Positions 1 to 8,340 of a stretch of 64,000 nt of DNA are shown here, one piece after another; the stretch's first letter is position 1, and each line of letters opens with the position of its first letter. The position numbers were made by a program, and so were the translations under genes. The notes beneath the pieces are model-generated. The model had not been told where the DNA came from and ran no database searches. It saw nothing but the letters and a program-made list of their open reading frames with translations. The DNA is from Ulvibacterium sp965248315. GTDB lineage: Bacteria; Bacteroidota; Bacteroidia; Flavobacteriales; Flavobacteriaceae. The stretch spans positions 1,054,001-1,118,000 of the forward strand of contig NZ_CBDFIX010000002.1 in NCBI RefSeq assembly GCF_965248315.1, given 5' to 3'.

Positions 1-1
1 T

Positions 2-1027
2 TTTAATGCGGAGCGTATTTTGGGCGTGTTACATCTTTTAGGGGCCGTATTAATGTACCTCTTGTACCAGACCACGGACTTTACCTTGTTCTTTCCATAC
101 CTTTTGGCCTATATGATTTTATATATGTCCAGCTTGGCCCTGGTGAACTCTGTATCCTTTAACCAAATGAAGAATCCTGCGAAGGAATTTGCCCAAGTTC
201 GTGTTTTTGGAACCATTGGATGGATTGCAGCCGGACTTCTTATCAGCTATTTAAATTGGGACTCCCAGGATGGCATATCGGAGGGTATCTTAAGAAACAC
301 TTTTCTAATGGCCGCAATTTCATCGGCACTACTTGGGGTCTTTTGCTTCACCCTTCCGAAAACACCTCCGAGAATGGACAAAGAGAAGAAAGTAAGTATT
401 TCGGATATTCTGGGATTGGAGGCATTGGGACTTTTAAAAGATCGGAATTTTTTGATTTTCTTTATGGCATCTGTCCTTATTTGTATTCCACTGGCTTTCT
501 ATTATCAGCATGCCGGACAGTTTTTGGGGGAGATCGGGGTGGCCAATCCCGCGGGAAAGATGACCATCGGCCAGATTTCAGAAATTCTTTTTATGCTTTT
601 ACTTCCTTTCTTTTTCAAAAAGTACGGATTTAAAAAGACCATGTTGGTGGCTATGTTGGCCTGGGCCTTGCGCTATGTACTATTCGCCTACGGTAACCCG
701 GGAGAGCTAGCATTTTTGTTATTGTTGGGGATTGCCCTGCACGGGATCTGTTACGATTTTTTCTTTGTTTCCGGACAGATCTATACCGATAGCAAGGCCG
801 GAACCCATATTAAAAGTGCCGCCCAGGGATTGATTACCTTGGCCACCTACGGCATTGGGATGCTCATTGGTTTTTGGATCGCAGGTAAAATCACCGATAC
901 CTACGTCTCCATGGAGGGCGCGCATGCTTGGGAAATTATTTGGTTGTATCCGGCGGCATTTGCCCTTTTGGTATTTTTTCTGTTTTTCATTTTCTTCAAG
1001 AATGAAAAAATCACCTATAAAACTTAG
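2..1027 (+). CDS. MFS permease, nucleoside:H+ symporter-like family (5' end cut by window)
   Basis: Inner-membrane transporter of the major facilitator superfamily. The reading frame is open from base 2 (F-N-A-E-R-I-L-G) through the edge, so the true start lies outside the window; a TTG at 20 is not the start. The visible 341 residues contain about nine hydrophobic helices and the FxxxRVFGTIGWIAAG segment typical of NupG/XapB-like permeases (full length normally about 400-420). The gene ends 56 bp before the Gfo/Idh/MocA dehydrogenase on the same strand, so the two are probably co-transcribed. In this sugar-catabolic context the cargo is more likely a sugar or glycoside derivative than a nucleoside; that is inference from neighbours. 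No substrate residue can be assigned. Confidence 0.85.
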   Translation, partial: FNAERILGVLHLLGAVLMYLLYQTTDFTLFFPYLLAYMILYMSSLALVNSVSFNQMKNPAKEFAQVRVFGTIGWIAAGLLISYLNWDSQDGISEGILRNTFLMAAISSALLGVFCFTLPKTPPRMDKEKKVSISDILGLEALGLLKDRNFLIFFMASVLICIPLAFYYQHAGQFLGEIGVANPAGKMTIGQISEILFMLLLPFFFKKYGFKKTMLVAMLAWALRYVLFAYGNPGELAFLLLLGIALHGICYDFFFVSGQIYTDSKAGTHIKSAAQGLITLATYGIGMLIGFWIAGKITDTYVSMEGAHAWEIIWLYPAAFALLVFFLFFIFFKNEKITYKT

Positions 1028-1083
1028 ATATTTTCTATATATTAATCACATAAAATCAACACCTATTTTTAAAGTATACCATT

Positions 1084-2223
1084 ATGCCAAAGAAGATTAG
1101 ATTAGGAATTTTAGGAGGGGGCGGGGATTCTCTCATAGGAGTTTTGCACCGGGTCGCTTCCCATATCAATGATAACTATGAAATAGTGGGAGCGGTTTTC
1201 AATCCGATTTACGAGGAGAACATAGGTTTCGCCAAGGAAATAGATGTTCCTACCGACCGCATTTATAAGGATTTTGACGCCTTTATCGAAGGGGAAATGA
1301 AGTTGCCCGAAGAAGAGCGTATTCAGGTCTGCTCAGTTCAAACCCCTAATTTCCTGCATTTTCCCATGGCCAAAAAATTGCTGGACAATGGGTTTCATGT
1401 CATCTGTGAAAAGCCGATGACCACTACCTTGGAGGAAGCAAAAATACTTCAGGAAGCTCATGCAAAAGCGGGAACGGTATTCGCCCTAACGCATACCTAT
1501 ACCGGCTATCCTATGGTGCGTCAAATGCGCGAAATGATAAAATCAGGAGCTTTGGGAAAAATCCATAAAGTAGATGCCCGGTATTATCAAGGTTGGATAA
1601 ATACCATTATACATGATAAGGAGAAGCGATCATCCGTGTGGCGACTGGATCCTGAAAAAGCGGGGATCAGTTCCTGTATGGGAGATATTGGGGTTCATGC
1701 CTTTAATTTGGTTGAATATACCACGGGACTCCAAGTAAAGTCCCTATTGTGCGATTTCAACTATTTATACGAAGACAATAAGATGGATGTGGATGGCACT
1801 GTTCTTGTCCGAATGGGCGATCACGTTAAAGGAGTTATCCGGGGAAGCCAAGTGGCCACCGGAGAGGAAAACGGACTGGCCATAGCCATTTATGGCGAAA
1901 AGGCTGCATTCCGTTGGGAGCAGGAAAAACCTAATTTCCTCTATAAAATGAGTGACACCGAACCTACGCAAGTCTACAAACCTGGGCATGCCTACAACTC
2001 CGAATTATCCCTAAACGGCACAAAACTACCGCCAGGTCACCCCGAAGGCATATTCGATTCCATGGCCAACATCTATTTGGGGGCCGCTAGGGCCATACGA
2101 GGAGAGCAATATAATGATGGAGAATTCCCAACTATGTTGGATGGTGTTCGCGGCATGAATTTCATCGAAGCTACTGTGGAATCCCATAAAGGAGGTAATG
2201 TCTGGGTGGATATGGAGAACTGA
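1084..2223 (+). CDS. Gfo/Idh/MocA family NAD(P)-dependent oxidoreductase
   Basis: A 379-residue cytoplasmic sugar dehydrogenase/reductase. The N-terminal Rossmann fold carries a glycine-rich GILGGGGDSLIG loop at residues 8-19; the family signature EKP is at 109-111, with Lys110 the expected catalytic lysine, and Asp201/His205 (GDIGVH) are the expected catalytic pair in the C-terminal alpha/beta domain. No signal peptide is visible. It follows the permease and precedes a strong bidirectional terminator, so it ends a transcript. In the neighbouring pathway it could oxidise a C3 hydroxyl or reduce the 3-keto sugar back to the parent sugar; the sequence does not say which. ATG start at 1084. Confidence 0.9.
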   Translation: MPKKIRLGILGGGGDSLIGVLHRVASHINDNYEIVGAVFNPIYEENIGFAKEIDVPTDRIYKDFDAFIEGEMKLPEEERIQVCSVQTPNFLHFPMAKKLLDNGFHVICEKPMTTTLEEAKILQEAHAKAGTVFALTHTYTGYPMVRQMREMIKSGALGKIHKVDARYYQGWINTIIHDKEKRSSVWRLDPEKAGISSCMGDIGVHAFNLVEYTTGLQVKSLLCDFNYLYEDNKMDVDGTVLVRMGDHVKGVIRGSQVATGEENGLAIAIYGEKAAFRWEQEKPNFLYKMSDTEPTQVYKPGHAYNSELSLNGTKLPPGHPEGIFDSMANIYLGAARAIRGEQYNDGEFPTMLDGVRGMNFIEATVESHKGGNVWVDMEN

Positions 2224-2260
2224 TCTCTGCAAAAACATTATCGGCAAGACTACGGAAAGG

Positions 2261-2300
2261 ATAAGGCCCTAAAAGTTTTTAACTTTTAGGGCCTTATTTT
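2261..2300. terminator. Bidirectional rho-independent terminator
   Basis: A 17-bp perfect inverted repeat (arms 2261-2277 and 2281-2297, core AAGGCCCTAAAAGTT) with a 3-nt loop, flanked by A/T runs. It separates the convergent dehydrogenase and ASCH genes. Confidence 0.9.
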
Positions 2301-2340
2301 AAAATATTGACTGGCACCTAAAATTTAAGGCAATCATTCA

Positions 2341-2799
2341 TTAAAAGACCTTCTCAAATTCTTGGCATACAATGATCATACTGTCCCTTGGGACACGCCC
2401 AAAGGGTTCCAACTCCCGGGTGTAATAATCCCAATGTACACGTTTCCAGTACTCAAGCGATTTATCACCTTCCCCTTCCAATTGGGCATATTCCTGGTCA
2501 ATACTAAAATAGGGCTTAAATGAGACTTTGGTAAGCCTTACTATGCATTGCGCTTTGCCCTCCCAATCGGTTACTACTATAAAATCCCCAATCTTTGGCA
2601 AGGTTTCTTTTCGATATTGAAGTCCCAACAAAGAATCGGAAGTAGCCCTTTTAGCACCCTTTTTTACCAATTCTGCACATTCATTGGCATCCGTTTCGTT
2701 ATCGCAAAAATGAATAACATTAGGGGCATCTACAAAAGCAAATTCCAGATGGGCGTCCAAAAAATCGCCCCACATATTTCTAGCGGAAGCGTTATCCAT
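2341..2799 (-). CDS. ASCH domain-containing protein
   Basis: A 152-residue soluble protein whose central part (about residues 40-150) has the look of an ASCH/DUF984 domain: a GAKRATSDSL segment corresponding to the conserved basic-Thr/Ser loop, followed by GDFIVVTDWEGKAQCIVRLTKV, the beta-barrel core. ASCH domains resemble PUA folds; family members have been proposed to bind RNA, and some hydrolyse modified nucleosides. The substrate here is unknown. It lies 43 bp upstream of the GMC dehydrogenase pair on the same strand but is expressed after them, if co-transcribed at all. It looks like a bystander in the sugar locus. Confidence 0.75.
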   Translation of the reverse strand: MDNASARNMWGDFLDAHLEFAFVDAPNVIHFCDNETDANECAELVKKGAKRATSDSLLGLQYRKETLPKIGDFIVVTDWEGKAQCIVRLTKVSFKPYFSIDQEYAQLEGEGDKSLEYWKRVHWDYYTRELEPFGRVPRDSMIIVCQEFEKVF

Positions 2800-2842
2800 T
2801 AATAACTGTTTTGTTCAAGCAAAATACGTGCATAATTTTTAT

Positions 2843-4552
2843 CTATAAAATAGTTTTCTTTTTCAGTTGCTCGGCAGCATGATTGGCCGCCCTTGCCGTA
2901 AACGCCATATAGGTTAAGGAAGGGTTTACACAACTGGAAGAAGTCATAAACGCTCCATCTGTAACATATACATTTTTAACGGCATGTATCTGATTATTCT
3001 TGTTCACTACTGATGTTTTTGGGTCATGTCCCATTCTTGCGCCTCCCATTTCATGAATGGCCGATCCCGGCCCCGAAGTTGTATCATACCCCTTTACATC
3101 CACAAATCCGGCTTTTTCAAAAATGGCAATGGCCTCGTTCATCATATCCTTCCGCATCTCCAACTCATTAGTTTTCAATTCTACATCAAAATCCAATAAA
3201 GGTAATCCCCACTGGTCTTTTTTAACGGAACTTAACGTTACCTTATTGTCGTCATAGGGCAAAAACTCTCCAAAAGCGGTCATCCCAATTTGCCATTGTC
3301 CCGGTTTAAGGATGGCTTCCTTCAACCCATCCCCATAAACCGTCTCGGCAATTAAGTTGGACCAATTATTTCTACTTGCCCCTCCTTGGTAACCAAATCC
3401 ACGCAGATAGTTTTTCCGCTCTGTATTCCCGCCAAGATTGGTGAATCTAGGAATATAAAAGCCATTAGGCCTGCGTCCTTTGTAATACTTGTCTAGATGG
3501 CCATTGACAGTGGCACTGGCGCCCACCTTAAAATGGTGGTCCATAATATTGGTTCCCAGTTTTCCGGAATCATTGCCCATTCCATTGGGAAAACGATCGG
3601 ATTTGGATTTTAATAGAATACCCACCGAGGACATGGCCGAAGCACATAGAAAAATAACCCTTGCCTTAAACTCCAATTTTTCATGGGTTTCTGTATCAAT
3701 GACACGAACTCCAACGGCTTTATTTGCCGTTTCATCGTAAATGATTTCATGGACTATGGAATTAGGGCGAAGTATCATATTCCCGGTCCGCTCCGCGGCC
3801 GGAAGCGTAGAAGAGTTGCTGCTAAAATATCCACCAAAGGGACAACCTCGTTTACATCTGTTTCGATATTGGCAGGGCCCTCTATTGGCAAAGTCGGTTG
3901 TATTTTTTGTGATATGCGCAACACGGCCGATAGTTAATAAACGGCCATCGTCAAAATTCTTGGACATATTGGCCTGTAGCTCCTTTTCTACACAGTTGAG
4001 TTGCATGGGAGGATGAAATTTACCGTCCGGTAATTGGGCAAGCCCCAAATTTTCACCACTTACACCAATATACTCTTCTACAGTATCATACCATGGGGCA
4101 ATGTCCTTATAACGCACCGGCCAATCCACACCATAACCATCCTTTTTATTGGCTTCAAAATCAATATCGCACCAGCGGTAGCTTTGCCGTCCCCAAGTAA
4201 GTGAGCGGCCCCCTACTTGATAGCCCCGGATCCAATCAAAACGTTTGGTCTCTTCATAAGGGTGGTCCAAGGCATTGACAAAAAAGTGCATAGCCTCCCG
4301 CCGTCTATTTACACCGCCCCTTGGCAACAATGAAAAGGTTTTCTTTTCCTCTCGCGTTAGTTCGCCCCTGAATTTATAATCCCAAGGATCATCGTTCATG
4401 GTGGGATAGTCGGTTACATGTTTTACCATTCTCCCCCGCTCCAGTACCAAGGTCTTTAAACCATTCTCGCAGAGTTCTTTGGCTGCCCATCCACCACTTA
4501 TTCCCGTTCCTACTACAATGGCGTCATATGTTATGTTTGGGTTTGCCAACAT
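2843..4552 (-). CDS. GMC family FAD-dependent oxidoreductase (first of a tandem pair)
   Basis: A 569-residue flavoprotein. The N-terminal dinucleotide-binding motif GTGISGG is at residues 15-21, followed by LVLERGR ending the second beta strand. A mid-protein cysteine cluster (CQYRNRCKRGCPFGGYFSS) and the C-terminal GMC domain (HEMGGARMG, then NVYVTDGAF and CVNPSLTYMAFTARAANHA) are intact; the His in HEMGG and the Asn in CVNPSLT are typical active-site positions. No signal peptide is visible. FAD-linked glucoside 3-dehydrogenases belong to this family, so oxidation of a sugar hydroxyl to a ketone is likely. It follows its paralogue by 9 bp, so the pair is an operon. Confidence 0.88.
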   Translation of the reverse strand: MLANPNITYDAIVVGTGISGGWAAKELCENGLKTLVLERGRMVKHVTDYPTMNDDPWDYKFRGELTREEKKTFSLLPRGGVNRRREAMHFFVNALDHPYEETKRFDWIRGYQVGGRSLTWGRQSYRWCDIDFEANKKDGYGVDWPVRYKDIAPWYDTVEEYIGVSGENLGLAQLPDGKFHPPMQLNCVEKELQANMSKNFDDGRLLTIGRVAHITKNTTDFANRGPCQYRNRCKRGCPFGGYFSSNSSTLPAAERTGNMILRPNSIVHEIIYDETANKAVGVRVIDTETHEKLEFKARVIFLCASAMSSVGILLKSKSDRFPNGMGNDSGKLGTNIMDHHFKVGASATVNGHLDKYYKGRRPNGFYIPRFTNLGGNTERKNYLRGFGYQGGASRNNWSNLIAETVYGDGLKEAILKPGQWQIGMTAFGEFLPYDDNKVTLSSVKKDQWGLPLLDFDVELKTNELEMRKDMMNEAIAIFEKAGFVDVKGYDTTSGPGSAIHEMGGARMGHDPKTSVVNKNNQIHAVKNVYVTDGAFMTSSSCVNPSLTYMAFTARAANHAAEQLKKKTIL

Positions 4553-4561
4553 GTACTAAAT

Positions 4562-6262
4562 TTATGAAAACTTTCCGGCCTTGAATTGTTTTGCCGCATG
4601 ATTGGCGGCTCTTACAGTAAAGGCCATATAGGTCAAGGAAGGATTTACACAACTTGAGGAGCTCATGAACGCCCCATCGGTCACATAAACATTGGGCACT
4701 GTATGGACTTGATTGTTTTTATTGGTAACAGAGGTATTGGGATTATGCCCCATTCGGGCACCGCCCATTTCATGGATACCTAAACCTGGGCCGGTTGATT
4801 CGTCATAGGGCTGAACATCCTTAAAACCTGCCTTGGCAAACATATCCATTACTTCACGTATAATGTCCTCCCGCATTTTGTATTCATTTTCCTTGAATTC
4901 CACATCAAAATCAAGCTGAGGCAATCCCCATTGATCCTTTTCCGTTGTACTTAGGGTCACCTTGTTATCGTCATAGGGAAGAAATTCCCCAAAACCGGTT
5001 ACTCCAATTTGCCAATTTCCGGGTTTTAGTACAGAATCCTTCAAACTTTTTCCATAGCCCATCTCCCTAATGGAAGCCGACCAATCCTCCCTACTGGCAC
5101 TACCTTGATATCCGAAACCTCTTAAGTAACCACGCTTCGTCTTTTCGTCCAGGTTCACCCAGCGCGGAATATAAAACCCATTGGGCCGTCTACCTTTGTA
5201 ATATTTATCCAAATAACCATCTATTTTGGCGGTGGCACCTAGTTTATAATGATGGTCCATAATATTCTTGCCCAACATCCCAGAATCGTTGCCCATTCCA
5301 TCGGGAAAGCGATCGGACTTGGATTTTAGTAAGATTCCCACCGAGGCCATTGCAGAGGCACAGAGAAAAATAACCTTCGCCTTGAACTCTAATTTTTCAT
5401 GGGTTTCCGTATCGATAACTCGAACACCTGTAGCTTTTTTGGAGGTCTCATCGTATATCACTTCATGAACAATGGAATTAGGTCTTAGCGTCATATTTCC
5501 TGTCCGCTCAGCTGCCGGAAGTGTCGAGGAGTTACTGCTAAAATATCCGCCGAAAGGACAACCGCGCCAGCATCTGTTCCTATATTGGCAGGGATTCCGC
5601 CCTTCAACCTGGGCCTGTTTATCCGTAATATGGGCCACTCGACCGATAGTCAATAAACGGCCATCATCATATTTTTCGGCCATTGTTTTTTTTAGATCGT
5701 CCTCACCGCATATTAAATCCATGGGTGGTTGAAACTTACCATCTGGTAATTGTTTCAATCCCAAGTTTTCCCCACTTACGCCTATGTATTCCTCGACCTT
5801 ATCGTACCATGGGGCAATGTCCCTATAGCGTACTGGCCAATCCACACCATGTCCATCTTTTTTATTGGCCTCAAAATCAATGTCACTCCAGCGATAGCTT
5901 TGGCGCCCCCATGTTAGGGATCGGCCGCCCACGTGATAACCTCTGATCCAGTCAAAGCGTTTGGTCTCTACATATGGATGTTCCAAATCGTTAACAAAGA
6001 AGTGTTTTACATCGTCCTTGGGGGCCCAATTGACCCGGAGTTGTTTGGGATATTTTTTCCTATCCTCTGCAGAAAGTTCATTTTTATAAGGAAAGTCCCA
6101 TAGGTCCATGTTCATTGTGGGATAGTCCTTAATATGTTCTACCATTCTTCCGCGTTCCAGTACTAAGGTCTTCAATCCTTTCTCGCAGAGTTCCTTGGCT
6201 GCCCAGCCTCCACTAATGCCGGTACCTACCACTATGGCATCATACACTTCTTCTTGATTCAT
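4562..6262 (-). CDS. GMC family FAD-dependent oxidoreductase (second of a tandem pair)
   Basis: A 566-residue paralogue of the downstream gene, very similar along its whole length, so a tandem duplication. The FAD motif GTGISGG is at residues 13-19, the cysteine cluster CQYRNRCWRGCPFGG is kept, and the C-terminal HEMGGARMG and CVNPSLTYMAF blocks are intact. The two differ most between residues about 50-85 and 220-240, which may reflect different substrates. It is the first gene of its operon, divergent from the sugar isomerase gene across a 160-bp control region. Predicted role: oxidation of a glycoside hydroxyl with transfer of electrons to a carrier. No gluconate-dehydrogenase-type small subunit gene is found beside it. 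Confidence 0.88.
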   Translation of the reverse strand: MNQEEVYDAIVVGTGISGGWAAKELCEKGLKTLVLERGRMVEHIKDYPTMNMDLWDFPYKNELSAEDRKKYPKQLRVNWAPKDDVKHFFVNDLEHPYVETKRFDWIRGYHVGGRSLTWGRQSYRWSDIDFEANKKDGHGVDWPVRYRDIAPWYDKVEEYIGVSGENLGLKQLPDGKFQPPMDLICGEDDLKKTMAEKYDDGRLLTIGRVAHITDKQAQVEGRNPCQYRNRCWRGCPFGGYFSSNSSTLPAAERTGNMTLRPNSIVHEVIYDETSKKATGVRVIDTETHEKLEFKAKVIFLCASAMASVGILLKSKSDRFPDGMGNDSGMLGKNIMDHHYKLGATAKIDGYLDKYYKGRRPNGFYIPRWVNLDEKTKRGYLRGFGYQGSASREDWSASIREMGYGKSLKDSVLKPGNWQIGVTGFGEFLPYDDNKVTLSTTEKDQWGLPQLDFDVEFKENEYKMREDIIREVMDMFAKAGFKDVQPYDESTGPGLGIHEMGGARMGHNPNTSVTNKNNQVHTVPNVYVTDGAFMSSSSCVNPSLTYMAFTVRAANHAAKQFKAGKFS

Positions 6263-6293
6263 CTTGGATTTCTTATTTTAATTCTGATGGTTT

Positions 6294-6359
6294 TCCTATA
6301 TTTATGATTTCCCGAAGTAAAGCAGAACCTAGAGGAAATTTAGAGAACTAAATATAGGA
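6294..6359. promoter_or_regulatory. Divergent control region with an 11-bp inverted repeat
   Basis: Between the GMC operon and the isomerase gene, TCCTATATTTA (6294-6304) and its exact complement TAAATATAGGA (6349-6359) face each other 44 bp apart. Each contains TATATTTA, one base from the Bacteroidota -7 consensus TAnnTTTG. A smaller dyad ATTTAG-AGAA-CTAAAT (6338-6353) overlaps the right arm. They may be two overlapping promoters, or operator half-sites for an unseen regulator. Confidence 0.45.
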
Positions 6360-6422
6360 TTTATTCTAACACTTCCGTAAAATATTAAAATCATAATCAA
6401 ATTAATATAGAATACTGTACTG

Positions 6423-7475
6423 ATGAAGACAATTAAAGGACCTGCCGTTTTTTTGGCACAATTTGTAGATAGCAAGGCACCTTTTAACTCGCTGGATGGC
6501 ATGTGCCAATGGGCGGCCGATCTGGGTTACAAAGGAATTCAAATTCCTACTTGGGAAAGCTTTTTGATCGATTTGGACAAAGCTGCGGAAAGTCAAACGT
6601 ATTGCGACGAACTCAAGGGGAAAGTAAACTCCTATGGATTGGAAATTACCGAACTCTCCACGCATCTGCAAGGTCAACTGGTAGCGGTACATCCCGCATT
6701 TGATATCATGTTTGATGGTTTTGCGCCGGACAGTGTAAGGAATAATCCCAAGGCCCGCACGGAGTGGGCGGTTGATGTGGTTAAAAAAGCAGGTACGGCG
6801 AGCAGAAGGTTGGGCATTACGGCACATGCCACTTTTTCCGGATCCCTTTTATGGCATACCTCATATCCCTGGCCGCAGCGGCCTCCTGGTCTTGTGGAGA
6901 TGGGCTTTGAGGAATTGGCCAAACGGTGGAAGCCCATTCTAGATCATTTTGATGAGGAAGGGGTTGATGTCTGTTATGAAATACACCCTGGCGAGGATTT
7001 GCATGATGGGGATACCTTTGAGCGTTTTTTGAAAGCGACTGGAAATCACAAAAGAGTCAATCTACTTTATGACCCCAGCCATTTTGTGCTTCAGCAACTG
7101 GATTATATAGCCTATATCGACTTCTATCATGAGTTTATAAAGTCCTTTCATGTAAAGGATTCCGAATTTAATCCTACCGGGAAAAAGGGCGTCTATGGCG
7201 GATATAATGATTGGGAAAATCGTGCTGGTCGTTTTCGTTCCTTGGGCGATGGTCAGATCGATTTCAAAACAATTTTCTCCAAACTAACGCAATACGGTTG
7301 TGACGTTTGGGCCGTAATGGAGTGGGAATGTTGTATTAAGAGTCCTGAACAGGGCGCCAGGGAGGGAGCCGTCTTTATCCAAGACCATATTATTGAAGCA
7401 ACCCAAAGAACTTTTGATGATTTCGCAGGAGGCGAAACGGACAAGGAAGTGCTTAAAAACATACTCGGAATCTAA
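6423..7475 (+). CDS. Sugar phosphate isomerase/epimerase family TIM-barrel protein
   Basis: A 350-residue protein of the AP-endonuclease-2/xylose-isomerase-like TIM-barrel superfamily. Likely metal ligands are visible in barrel order: Glu186 (CYEIHPGE), Asp217 with His220 (YDPSH), His243 (SFHVKD) and Glu300 (VMEWE). No signal peptide. Homologues near DUF1080 and Gfo/Idh/MocA genes act on keto-sugar intermediates; in the 3-keto-glycoside route one such protein hydrates the 2-hydroxy-3-keto-glycal made by the DUF1080 lyase. That role is inferred from context here. The gene starts the rightward transcript, 19 bp before the first DUF1080 gene. Confidence 0.87.
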   Translation: MKTIKGPAVFLAQFVDSKAPFNSLDGMCQWAADLGYKGIQIPTWESFLIDLDKAAESQTYCDELKGKVNSYGLEITELSTHLQGQLVAVHPAFDIMFDGFAPDSVRNNPKARTEWAVDVVKKAGTASRRLGITAHATFSGSLLWHTSYPWPQRPPGLVEMGFEELAKRWKPILDHFDEEGVDVCYEIHPGEDLHDGDTFERFLKATGNHKRVNLLYDPSHFVLQQLDYIAYIDFYHEFIKSFHVKDSEFNPTGKKGVYGGYNDWENRAGRFRSLGDGQIDFKTIFSKLTQYGCDVWAVMEWECCIKSPEQGAREGAVFIQDHIIEATQRTFDDFAGGETDKEVLKNILGI

Positions 7476-7494
7476 AAACCGTAAAACTTAAATT

Positions 7495-8250
7495 ATGAAA
7501 CAGCTCTTATGTATTGTACTTATAACCCTATCCGCTTTGGGCTGCAAGGAAAAAGCGAAAACACCTGCGGAAGATGCCGCAGAGGCCATTTCGGAAGCTG
7601 ATGTTACAACCTCTGAGAACGAGGAATGGATCGTTCTTTTTGATGGCACTTCTTTTGATGGTTGGAAAGAATATCTAAAGGAAGACATTTCCGAACACTG
7701 GAAATTAGAGGATGGGGCTATGGTCTTTTACCCTCCCAAAGATCGAAAAAAGGGTGAGAGCTATAACCTGGTGACCGAAAAGGAATTCGCCGATTTTGAG
7801 CTTTCCTTGGAATGGAGGATTGCCGAGGGAGGTAATAGCGGTATCTTTTGGGGCGTTGCCGAAATGCCTTCACTCAAACAACCCTATCAAACCGGACCTG
7901 AAATACAGGTACTCGATAATGAGAAACATCCAGATGGCAAAAATGGCACGAGCCATCAAGCAGGGGCATTGTACGATATGGTATCCCCAACTAAGGATGT
8001 TACCAAGCCGGTTGGAGAGTGGAATACCTGTGTGTTAACCATAAACCATGAAACGAATCAAGGAAGTGTTATGTTAAACGGGGAGAAGGTTGTTGAATTT
8101 CCTGTTAACGATCCGGAATGGAGTACTATGGTTGCCGATTCAAAATTTGCGGATTGGGAGCACTTCGGAAAACATACCACTGGTAAAATTGGACTTCAAG
8201 ATCATGGGGACGGAGTGGCGTTCCGTAATATAAAAATCAAGGAGCTATAG
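7495..8250 (+). CDS. DUF1080 (3-keto-disaccharide hydrolase family) lipoprotein
   Basis: A 251-residue lipoprotein. The signal peptide ends in a lipobox LSALGC with Cys17 as the lipidated residue, then a short acidic linker to about residue 45. The rest is a DUF1080 concanavalin-like beta-sandwich, starting with WIVLFDGTSFDGWKEY and containing FELSLEWRIAEGGNSGIFWG, the family hallmark, and ending GKIGLQDHGDGVAFRNIKIKEL. DUF1080 proteins cleave the glycosidic bond of 3-keto-glycosides by elimination. The lipid anchor places it in the periplasm or on the cell surface. It is the second gene of the isomerase-DUF1080-DUF1080 run. Confidence 0.9.
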   Translation: MKQLLCIVLITLSALGCKEKAKTPAEDAAEAISEADVTTSENEEWIVLFDGTSFDGWKEYLKEDISEHWKLEDGAMVFYPPKDRKKGESYNLVTEKEFADFELSLEWRIAEGGNSGIFWGVAEMPSLKQPYQTGPEIQVLDNEKHPDGKNGTSHQAGALYDMVSPTKDVTKPVGEWNTCVLTINHETNQGSVMLNGEKVVEFPVNDPEWSTMVADSKFADWEHFGKHTTGKIGLQDHGDGVAFRNIKIKEL

Positions 8251-8340
8251 TGCAGAACTACTAGTGCCATAATGAGTTGCAAATATGGCCATTTGCTGGA
8301 CGTATCTGTAGAAATAAGAAATACCAAAGATTGAAACGAT

